Assembly (NCBI RefSeq): GCF_032854445.1
Contig: NC_088295.1
Coordinates: forward strand, 19,083,385-19,147,384
From: Liolophura sinensis
Lineage: Eukaryota > Mollusca > Polyplacophora > Chitonida > Chitonidae
DNA length: 64,000 nt
Direction of reading: 5' to 3'
Numbering within the stretch: position 1 is the first letter of the stretch; every line of letters begins with the position of its first letter. The translations under genes were made by a program, and so were the position numbers. Below are positions 1-9,607 of this stretch, one piece after another. Below the pieces are notes generated by a model. The model did not search any database. It was given only the letters and a program-made list of their open reading frames with translations, and was not told the origin of the DNA.

Positions 1-3000
1 GCACAAAAATGCGTCGTCCAGCTGGCATATGGTTCATGGGGTTGAAAGAAAGTAGGACTTTAGATGCCACACGACAGTTCTTAAGGATGTCCTTTTGTCC
101 TTTGTTATACTCATATCTGTCTAGGCATTAGTATGGCAACCGGATAGGACGGTCATAGTACCCATTGAAACGTCATGATATCGCCTGGTCATGGTACGAT
201 GAGATTGGACCATTGCACAATGACACAAAGCGTTCTTCGAACCATTATTTTGGACCATCGCCGATCTATACTACAATAGAACTGTCTGCCTTCCACGATT
301 AATGTTCTAGAAGGAAACAAGCTACTGTTATGTAAGACTCTCTGTTCCCGATTATTCTGTCTGATCATGGTATCTGCCTTAAGCTTAATTTTAAGTTTGC
401 CTTATAGTTCCATTAATGTCTGGCCTTCTCCAGAAAGACGAAGCAAGTCCTTCTTGGGGTAATCTGAATCCTTACTCCTACTGTAGACACTACACACGGA
501 GTTTGCAAGTTTCAAGTTTAAAGTACACTGCGCCGATAACTAAAAATTATCACAAAAATTTGTTTTATTTATTTATTTGGTAGGTGTTTTAAGACGGCGG
601 CAAGCGTTATTTTTCAAAATGGGTCAAGACCCGAGGGACCCACGATCATTTGCAGGTTGCTGACAGATCTTTCCACATACAACTGGAGAGTTTTTACACT
701 TCGGTTAAGCATTATATTCAAGTGATGCCGTAACAGAACATTTGACCTTCAGTGTAAAAAGATTTAAACTTTAAAATTATCCAGTTTTATGGCCATTGTT
801 TTTGCTTTTGCCACAACCTTTGCGTTGGGTCAATGATTGTTCATATCGCTTCAACCATCACACATTTAGGTTGCAAAGAGAACTCCAGTGTGAATGTGTA
901 TCAAATTATAGAATTGTAAATCATTTGTTTGCAGAGCGAAAGGCAGTGTCAGAACAATTCTGCCAAATTAACGGGAACTGGGTGGGTAGTATTTGTGGTG
1001 ACGCAGGAATGGTAATATGATTCATACCTGGAAGCCCTGGATTTTGTGGATGTTCAGAAGCACCCGGATGATAACACAGAAACACTATACTCACCTCAGT
1101 GACAAGCAAGTGCAGAAAACAAAGGGGAGACAACTTTGTGTAGCCAGCTTCTTTGCCCACAAGAAACCATATAATGCCTTACTTTATCCAGATCCAGCAC
1201 AAGTTTAGATAAAACAACCGGTAGAATACAACTATTTTTATATACTTGATACTCAAACAGATGATTAACCTAATCCTGTTGAATCAGTTTTCTATATTCT
1301 ATATACCACTTCGTTTTTGTAAAATTAAAGTGCAGAGTAACTCGACAGATGAACAGTCGAATAAAACGTCGTTCTTGTCACTGCCGGTGGACAGCTAACC
1401 AGTGAGGTTGTAACAACAAAAAAATTCTTGAGTACTGCATCAAACTTCAGTCAAAAAAAAATAGAAATAACCAGATTTTTGTCAAATATTTTTGTCAAGC
1501 ACTGATGGAATTTTTTTCTTGTTGGGGCAGGGGGGTGTTAACGTAGCACTACATATTATTGATGCGGTTTCCACATTATCTTATTCCGTTTGGTGGCTTG
1601 ACTACCATTGTATGTGTTGTTTTAATAGTCTGCACAGCCAATAACACATTGATTTCAGCCAGTTTATAAAGAATGAGAACTTGGGACTACAAATTTATAG
1701 CCAGTGACAGAAAATTTACGTACTGCATGATCCGAGGTTATAAAACTTATTTTTGTGCTCAAATACGTCTACAACAAATACAGAAACAGATACCACCTCA
1801 GATCCACACTAACGCGGGTCATCAAAAGCTTTACTTGAGTCCCAGTTTATTTTTGCACACGCTTAAAAATGAAATCAGAGTCAGATTCGGAGCTTGTTCA
1901 GACCCATACACACGGCTTTCCGAGATCCACACTCACCGTTTTCTGAGACATATATTCCTGATTGTTTGCACATTATATCATGTAAATATTTTGTTTTACA
2001 TCAACAAAAGTTGATCTGGAACTGGCACCAATTCGGGATTCCCACAAAGCCGGTGTCGGGTTACTGTTTGTAGTACGACACACTAATGTCCAAACTGAAA
2101 CTTCAGGAAAATTTTTTCCAGACAACAGCCTGAAACGTATAAAGTATTTGGTTGGTTAACCGTAGAATAAAAAATCAACGGCTTCTTGATTTAGGGTTGG
2201 ATGGGAATTAGGTGTAGTCTGCTTTCACAAAACGTCGTATATCAAATTTCCGTTACTTTTCTCGTAAATGACGTCGTCTTATGGCACTATAACTGAGACA
2301 ACTTCTTTTGCGAGCAAAAGTACCAGAGTTTTGTGAAAGTGGCCCTGGACACTGAAAGTATTCAAGAGCATGCCCAAGAGGGTTCACCTGAGCTCAGAGT
2401 CTGTGCTAAGTGTCGAGCATTGAACAAGTTTTAAAACCATGCAGCCTATGTTGCAATGAGGAGCACTAACTATAGCAATCCCCGAATGCGCTAATAATGA
2501 AATAAAACGGACACATCTGACTCATCTGACACCTCCCCAGTGTCCATTTACTGTACAATAATTTTACACATAAATTATAATAAAGGTCTCCTTCTTCCGG
2601 CATCGAACTGACAAATACAAATGCCCAAAAAGGATTACACAAAAGTCTTGAGATTTGTTCAGCCCAGTGGAATCTCGATGAATTATGATGTAGGTTCGCT
2701 GTCCTCGAGACGTCGGGGAAGGTTAGAGCTTGTGAGTATGGTTATAGCGTGTAGAAAATAGTACGTTATATTAGATATTCAATAAATGTTAAAAGTTGGA
2801 AAACAAAATGAGTTCAATCATATGCTCAACAGTGCTCAATTTGTGTTACGGAACAAAATACTGAACGACTGAACGCAATGGTCGTCCGTACGCTATCAGT
2901 CCTGCTGATCGGACGACACTAGCGAGACACAGCAAGCATTGCCGGAAGTGACGTCAATGGCCCGTTCCCAGGTGGCAAACATTCACCAGAATTGCTGGTA

Positions 3001-3817
3001 CAATTACATCCAATTGGCAGAAATGCGCTCCTGAAAAAAACTTTTTGCAATCTAGCCATGTTAAACTGACAATAAAGCCTTGCATAAGGAGTCCCCCTAT
3101 AATTTCGATCGTTCGACCTTAAAACATAAAATGCACAAAAACAACATATTGCTTTTCGATTAATTTTTGTTTTGCTTCAGTTAATCAGAGCGTTTCCTCA
3201 AGCGCAATCACACACACATACATATTTATACATGTATTGTGATCGAATAAAAAATGACAATATCAGTGCATACTTGTTCAGAGTCAGCTGTATTGTGCCG
3301 AATGACAAAACATCATAGACTCTTCACACCATGCGCTATGACATTGTCCCATTGATTAATTGGAATTTCTTCGTATTCTTTGTCTCAAGGCTTTATGTCA
3401 CTTCACATCGCAACCACAGGACCTAGCAGAGCAAGCATTCTTTAGTTATACTTCGATTTGCCGCATAAGTTGAGATGCAATTGCAACGTGCATTACTAAT
3501 ATACAACTCTTGGTGCATGTCTTCGATCTCATTCAGATATATATATATGCATCCCCAACTCAAGTTTTAGCAAAGCATCTAAGTCAGTCAACTTGTTTTT
3601 AAAACGCCTGATCAAATGATACCAACATTCACAGATTGTGCTCTTCGAGTAAATGAAAATACTCACATAAACATTTGCAGTGAAAAACGTGATATAGCTA
3701 GATAAACAAAGGTCATGCATTTGAACAACGTAATCCCGCGGAGTTATTCCGCCCAAGTCTCAGCGCATTTATACCTCTGCAACGCCCAGCGCTTATATGC
3801 GCCTGCGCGACACGTCT
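1..3817. other. No supported gene; one SINE remnant
   Basis: AT-rich sequence with only short open frames (up to 113 codons at 1673-2014, no recognisable domain). It contains a decayed minus-strand SINE at about 558-700. It may hold the 3' UTR of the EF-hand gene's exon B next to 3817. Confidence 0.6.
558..700 (-). repeat. SINE remnant, minus strand
   Basis: Reads TTATTTATTTATTTGG, then a decayed GTGTTTTA-ACGGCGGC tail and CCACGATCATTTGCAGGTTGCTGACAG-like body text matching the better copies at 36.2 and 37.4 kb. The tRNA-like head is lost. Confidence 0.65.
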
Positions 3818-3843
3818 TCAGGCCATCATCAAATGTCTGAACT
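3818..3843 (-). CDS. EF-hand gene, candidate alternative last exon B (EFRHLMMA)
   Basis: Read from 3843 down. A strong tract (CCTTTCTCTTTTGTTGGCAG) precedes AGTTC. The same split codon gives Glu, then FRHLMMA and TGA at 3820-3818. The DNA aligns with exon A (AGTTCA, TGATGA and GGCCTG-AGA shared), which points to tandem duplication of the terminal exon. It may be a true alternative exon or a relict. Confidence 0.55.
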
Positions 3844-6585
3844 CTGCCAACAAAAGAGAAAGGTTTTAAGCTTTATTTCTCAGGGAAAAGCTCTGTGTTA
3901 AAGACATGCGCAGTTCATGCCGAAATCAAGCAGTTAGAGGAGAGGTTAGTAATAGATAACAGCCTAATAAAGCACAGTTGTGGGCTGGTCAAAAGAGATA
4001 CTGCAGATGTATGACAAGACGATTGGTTGACGAATGGTGGGTGGGAGGTAAGGACATGACGGTGGCCTCGTTTTGGTGAGAGCTTAGTTGTTACTCCTAC
4101 ATGGGGTGAAATCCATTCATTAGATTAGTGGCGTGTGGAATAAATCTCCAGGCCAGCATCATTCCGAACTCATCAGACTTTTGAACTCTGCAACGAGACG
4201 AAATAAACCACAAATACAATCCACACACAAATACTATTTCTCATTCTGTTTTTACGTAGTTCCCAATTTGGAATTGGCAAGTAGTTTTCCGTAAGTAGAA
4301 ATATAAATGAACGGGTATCATTCGTAGATCGTTTCCTACAAATTAATAATGTTCTCTGTCCCAAAAAGAGGACAATTTCATCCGCTTCCCAATTACAATA
4401 ATTTAGCTTGTCCGTTTAAGAAACAAAACTATTTTTTCTTGATTCTTGTGAAATGGATGACACAAACATATAATCTTCACATGTTTTGCCCACAGTCGGT
4501 TACGGAGAGACAACATGGCGAAATTACCTATATGTTCAGTACTCGACGTCATACTACACAGACTTGTACAGTGAAATCTGTTCAGTATAAATCAGGCATT
4601 CACCATGTTATCAACACTTCCCAAATACGGACACGGAATGCTCACTGCAAACCACAGCTAAAGGACGACAACTCTGCGTACAACCCTCAACACTACTACA
4701 GGAAGCCAAACTTTATCACTGGTGACCAATTTCAGTCAGACACGGGTATGGTTTGTACACAAGGCCTTCGAACAGAATTTTAAAAAATGTCAACATTCTA
4801 TGAAATAATATTACGCCGCTATTTGCCATGTGTGACATTTCTGGGATATTTGTCGTACAGAAAATACCAGTGTTATGTCCCAGTGGTAATTCTTTGTACA
4901 AAGTTCTTTGGTGAATTTGAAAACTAAACGACTGTTAAAGGTGAAACAAAGCGGAGGCAAGNNNNNNNNNNNNNNNNNNNNNNNNNNNNNNNNNNNNNNN
5001 NNNNNNNNNNNNNNNNNNNNNNNNNNNNNNNNNNNNNNNNNNNNNNNNNNNNNNNNNNNNNNNNNNNNNNNNNNNNNNNNNNNNNNNNNNNNNNNNNNNN
5101 NNNNNNNNNNNNNNNNNNNNNNNNNNNNNNNNNNNNNNNNNNNNNNNNNNNNNNNNNNNNNAAACAAAGCGGAGGCAAGGTACAAAACTACTTAGCACTA
5201 TCACCATCCGACACCTTGTGTACACCAGTGAACAGGTCTTATGGACAAAAATCAGCCACCAGACACAATGATGTCAGCTCGGTTTTCCACTTTGTCACGC
5301 ACATTCACGGTGCTTTATCCACAAGCACGAGAAGTGATCAATCGCGACAAGACGAGACAAGTGTGCCGAGTGTCGGATTCTATCAACCACACGGTTCTAA
5401 CCAATCTACCACACGGGGAACCATTTCCAAGACGGACATCCTTTTAAACAGATACAGTCAATACTGACAGGTACCACTTAAGAACCACACAAGCAACACA
5501 CTGTACACACCAAACCACGATCATATCTGTGTGGAAAAATTCATTAGAGCACATGATATTATACATTTTTCATACTGTAGTGGACGCTGTCCCCGTTTTA
5601 GGCAATGAAAATGTACAGCCTAATAGTGTGCCCTTACTAAGAAAGCCTAAACTTGGTTCAAACAGCGTGACTTACTAAAACTGTACTCAGCTAGGCTAAA
5701 GGCATCATTGCTTTGTTTATATAGACTGGTCATCTAGAATATTGCACTACGTGCTTTGTTTTTTGATAGCATTAACACGCACCAAGCTATACATAGTGGT
5801 AGAGAATTTATGCACCGTTCAGCAAAATTTTTCTTATTCGATGATCTTAATGTGTGTAGCTTCAGTAAATATTAATGAAGAAAGTATCCAGATTATCACA
5901 ATCCCCAATCAGGAACCTTTAATATAGTAAACCTCAGACCCCCGATGGGAGGTTCATCCCCTATCTCATCAAACAGAGCACCACTTACCTTCGTAATCGA
6001 CGGTACCGCTGCGATCTGTGTCGGTCTCCTCAATCATATCCTCGATCTCATCGTCCGTCAGGTCGTCACCCAGGCTCTTCAGAATCCATCGCAGGTCAGC
6101 CACGTCTATCACACCTCGGTTATTTTTGTCCAACACCCTAAAAGCATCTTTCAGTTCACGCTCATCTTCGTCTTCTCTCAGTTTCCTCTCAAACAACAGC
6201 TTAAACCGGTCCCAGTCAATGAATCCCGTACCTGCCAAGTTTCAGAATTTGTGATTGTTCCATCTATCATTGTTCAAAACAATAACATTATATTATCATC
6301 CCATTCCATTAAATTGTTATGCAATCTGGAACGTTCAGTAACCCAGCCACGACTAATCCAGAGATTAGTTCTTTGTGAGGACACGCCACTGAGGAAACTA
6401 TAAATAAGATTATTGTTTCAGGTTTCTAATCGTCGTCTTACCGTCTTCATCCTGTTCATCTGCCCAGTTTTTCAATTTGTCATTTTCAACTTGTAACGCT
6501 AAACTTTTGAAAACGTTGTACAACTCTTTCATCGGCACACGTCCTTCTCCCTTTTTGTCGAAAAGCTTAAACGCCTCTTTAGCAT
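3818..6585 (-). CDS. Troponin C/calmodulin-like EF-hand protein, 5' end missing
   Basis: Four-EF-hand calcium sensor. Coding exons on the minus strand are 6585-6442 and 5989-6231 (read 6231 to 5989), then one of two last exons (4187-4159 or 3843-3818). All junctions are GT-AG in phase 1. About 138 residues are visible, starting DAKEAFKLFD; family members have about 150, so only a short N-terminal exon is missing. Loop 1 (residues 10-21, DKKGEGRVPMKE) and loop 3 (83-94, DKNNRGVIDVAD) lack standard ligands. Loop 2 (46-57) has Arg at position 12 instead of Glu. Loop 4 (119-130, DTDRSGTVDYEE) is canonical. One functional C-terminal site and the text around LGDDLTDDEIEDMI resemble invertebrate troponin C, which acts in the thin filament; a non-muscle calmodulin-like protein is the alternative. 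The family call is from memory of the motifs. No start codon could be fixed. Confidence 0.8.
3872..3877 (-). promoter_or_regulatory. Candidate poly(A) signal for last exon A
   Basis: AATAAA on the minus strand, about 285 bp past the exon A stop and about 30 bp before the exon B acceptor. Cleavage here would exclude exon B, giving a simple switch between the two C-termini. Confidence 0.4.
4159..4187 (-). CDS. EF-hand gene, candidate last exon A (EFKSLMSSE)
   Basis: Read from 4187 down. A pyrimidine-rich tract ending TCTCGTTGCAG precedes AGTTC. With the split G from the previous exon this gives Glu (loop 4 position 12), then FKSLMSSE and TGA at 4161-4159. Phase, the conserved Glu-Phe and the stop at the expected family length all agree. 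A minus-strand AATAAA lies about 285 bp downstream (3872-3877), before exon B. Confidence 0.7.
4349..4783 (+). CDS. Unrecognised open frame, 144 codons, doubtful
   Basis: Open frame in the EF-hand gene's intron, on the opposite strand. It is hydrophilic and rich in Thr, Gln, His and Asn, with no domain I recognise. A possible acceptor (TTTGCCCACAG at about 4486-4496) and a possible donor (CACGG|GTATGG near 4745) lie inside it, so part could be an exon. Another S/T/Q-rich frame lies beyond the gap (5216-5467). There is no codon or homology evidence; it is probably chance. Confidence 0.15.
   Translation: MFSVPKRGQFHPLPNYNNLACPFKKQNYFFLILVKWMTQTYNLHMFCPQSVTERQHGEITYMFSTRRHTTQTCTVKSVQYKSGIHHVINTSQIRTRNAHCKPQLKDDNSAYNPQHYYRKPNFITGDQFQSDTGMVCTQGLRTEF
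4962..5161. other. Assembly gap (200 N) with identical 18-base flanks
   Basis: 200 N. The 18 bases before it (4944-4961, aaacaaagcggaggcaag) are repeated exactly after it (5162-5179). The gap lies in the intron before the EF-hand last exons. Two contig ends that overlap but were not merged would give this picture. Confidence 0.95.
5989..6231 (-). CDS. EF-hand gene exon: EF-hands 2 to 4
   Basis: Read from 6231 down. The acceptor is CTTGGCAG|GT and the donor is TACGAAG|GTAAGT. The length is 243 bp, phase 1 at both ends. It encodes the end of loop 2, the acidic central linker (ERKLREDEDEREL), EF-hand 3 and loop 4 up to Tyr-Glu. The last loop position (Glu12) is split across the next junction, so the choice of last exon decides whether the site is complete. 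Confidence 0.88.
6442..6585 (-). CDS. EF-hand gene exon: EF-hands 1 and first part of 2
   Basis: Read from 6585 down. The acceptor is TTTTACAG before the exon and the donor is GACG|GTAAGA after it. The length is 144 bp, entering and leaving in phase 1. It encodes EF-hand 1 (degenerate loop) and the start of loop 2, ending DEQDED plus the first base of Gly. The residues before DAKEAF in the open frame (up to 6628) are intron. Confidence 0.85.
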
Positions 6586-6631
6586 CTGTAAAACAAATAA
6601 ACAGCGAGTTACATCTCCTCAAAAACACTGG

Positions 6632-9407
6632 TGCATGTTAAGAGCCTCATTTAGCACGGTTCATGCGCGGCATTAAGCTGAAGCAAATAGCCACATTTAT
6701 ATTTGTTAAGTCAAATATTTCCATTTAATCTTATTTTTTTTAGAAATGAACAGCATTTGAATTAAAACATGAAAATGTATTTATGAAATTGATATGAGTA
6801 ATAAAACAATACACTGTGTGGGAACTCCATTTAATTACCTTATAAAAAGTGTGCATTTGCATACACTTTGAGCACAAAACATATAAGCCATTAGGTAACG
6901 GACAGGAAGACAAAGACGAGGGTTAGTAACATGGATTGCCCCCCCCCCCCCACTCCCCGTCCCATTCAACCCCTGCAACCAGCTCCAAGCCTCAATCCCC
7001 ATAAATTCTGAGCCAACGCTCAGTTGACATTATGGCGTCTTATTCTGTAAACGCATTAGAGAAAACCCCAGAAAAAGCAAAAGTGATCATGGAAAACTGG
7101 GGGATACAGTTCATGTCCAGCTTCTCAACGTGAATTTAATTCAAAATTATATAGCCCATGAACCAGACATGATATTGGTACCATCTGAGGTGGCCAAACC
7201 TAGTTGACACAAACATGTTTATATGGTCAATAGAAGTAAATTAAGACATGATAGCTTTCTGCTTTATTACACGTTTTGATAAAAGGAAAAATCACCTTAT
7301 AACGCGTTGCGCAAATTGCAAAAGCAAGAGAAACGTGGACTCTCAGCTTATAATATAATAAGACCAATGTAAAAGGCTGATTGGATTGTTTATGAAGCAA
7401 AGAAAATTTACCTGTCCACATTTTGACAATGTTTCATGTACTTTATTGGCTGAATATTCAATTGACCTGTACATTTACATGTAAGATTTGCAAGGTTTTC
7501 AGCTGGGTTGATAAGAGTTTACCAACAGTTTATCTGTGCAGCTGTGTACTTCTTTTATTTACGCCCATTATAACTGTGAGTCAAAGTAGATTAACTCAGG
7601 TAAGTAAACGTTCGTGTCATTTCCTTACCTGTGATCCACATGTCTGAAAATGACAATGTGAGAGCAGACCCTTGCTCAGATTTTTGACTTTCCATCAAGA
7701 ATACTGGTAATTTAAAGTTCCGCCAGACACTAAGATAAAGACACTAAATTATTCCATAATATTCTTTGTATAATGTATGTATCTACTTTGAAGTTAAAGA
7801 AAAAAAAGAAGAAAAAAACACTTTTTTTGAAGTGTATATCAGACAATAAACTTTTTTTTCAAATTTTTACAACCTAGTAAATTGTTTAAAACACTGGATA
7901 CTTGAATGTCCTTTTCTGCATTACCTAAATGGACCCTACAGCAAATTATTTCTTAATAGATGTATCATTCGTTGATGAAGACACTCTCACATGTATGTAA
8001 ACGGAGAAACCAGGTATCATCCATTGCTTTGATGATAACCCTGAATCCTTGATATCGCGAGAAGATTAGGTTTGTGGAACATTCTACGACGAGCGTTGGA
8101 CATCAGGCAACTGGGGTCGAACATGAACACATTTCAAACATGCATATAACATGACTGCTATGTTAGTACATTTTCACAATTACAATGACTTGACCGTACC
8201 ACCCAAATGTGTTTGTGATTAATCAGTAACTTACTTGTAGAAAATTTTCTATGGATACACCAACTACCTCCAGAACGTTCCACCCAAAACGTTTTTTGAT
8301 AGATCTCAACATATTCGTTCAGATGAAATTTTGCACGCACACTATCCCAATAGTAAAACAGACAAAGATGTCTCAAGGATTATCACGCAGATACAGATGT
8401 TCTATAATGGACGAAAACAAACGAGCCTCCTGTCCAGTTCGCTTGGCTTGGTGCAGATGGCAGCAGACTTAGAACACCAATCCAAAAAACTTTACCTAAG
8501 AATCTTTGTCCCAAACAAGACGGTGCTCGATGCTGCAGTTGTGCATTAGAAGCTCTAGATTGTACACAAAGAGGAGACTTCCTCCAGGGATAGCGGCGTT
8601 AAGCCACAATCATTCACTCATTCCTCCAGAACTAGTGCAGAGGAGAAACTGTATAGGAGTTAATGAAAACATTCATTGAAAAGCCCTTCTTATAAGGAAT
8701 GTTCGCCTTCTAAATCAAAAAGCCCTACGCTTGACAGATTTAACATCAAGGTCAAAACGTCCACAATAATGTTTCAGAGTGAGCTGGGGCAATCTATTTA
8801 CTTTGTTTTTCGGATGAGAAGAGAAATCTTATCCTCAGCCAACCAATGACTGCCAACACCCAAGGTTCCGTAATAAAAGCCACCATGAGATTAAGACATC
8901 AAACTACGAAGAAAGATGTTAGTTAAACATCTAAGGCACCCCACTGACAGATAAATGAGAGTGTGAAAGCCCTTTGAAAGAATTAAAAGTTTTGCAGTTT
9001 CTTTTGGTTTTTTGGGTTTGGGGTCATGCAAAGATCCCAACTGTGTATCATTTGAAATGTACCATTCGTATGTTTTAACATGAAGTCAACAGTTAATTGT
9101 TAACACAACCACAATAGAATCCTCTAAAATGTTACAAGACATAAACTTCACGTGTTTGGCTGCAAAGAATGTTGCTGATGTAGTCCTTCTCGCCCCTGTA
9201 GTTGACCCCTCTCCCAGTACAGCGAGGGCTAAAATATCATCTTTCATTCAACAAATCTGCCATTATGTTTGAGAAGAACAGCTTGAATTAGTTAAGGAAC
9301 ATTAGGAAATAATAGGTAAACACTCTGTTCCTGAGTTGATTGGGGGTTCAGATAGCGCTGTTATTCTTTGATTTTTGGCAATATATGAGTTAGCACATTG
9401 AACAATA
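6632..9407. other. No supported gene; possible region of the missing EF-hand 5' exon
   Basis: Upstream of the EF-hand exons. Two minus-strand ATG-plus-donor sites have the phase needed to join DAKEAF: ATGTGGACAG|GTAAAT at about 7412-7421 and ATGTGGATCACAG|GTAAGG at about 7629-7641. Either would give a very short N-terminus, and neither is supported by homology. There is a 12-base C run at about 6940, and a SINE-type tail (GCGGCGTTAAGCCACAATCA then CATTCACTCATTC) at about 8590-8625. Confidence 0.3.
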
Positions 9408-9607
9408 GGGGCCTCCATGGCTCAGTTGGTAAGCACGCTAGGGTAGAGTAATAGCGGAGCCTCTCACCAATGCGGTCACTGTGAGTTCAAGGCTTCCTCT
9501 CCGGCAGTACGTGGGAAGGTGTGTCTGAAGGTGTGTCTGCGGATGGTCGCCGTCGTATAAGTGAAATATTCTTGAGTACGGTGTAAAACACCAGTCAAAT
9601 AAATAAG
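9408..9607 (+). repeat. tRNA-derived SINE, nearly full length
   Basis: The head GGGGCCTCCATGGCTCAGTTGG is followed by a tRNA-like A-box region, CACCAATGCGGTCACTGTGAGTTCAA (B-box region), a shortened body, and the tail GTATAAGTGAAATATTCTTG to (AAAT)n. The pyrimidine-rich CCCGGGCTCTGCCCGG block present in other copies is deleted. Confidence 0.85.

Noticed and set aside
4811-5225. Open frames across the N run
   Set aside because: They exist only because N does not create stop codons.
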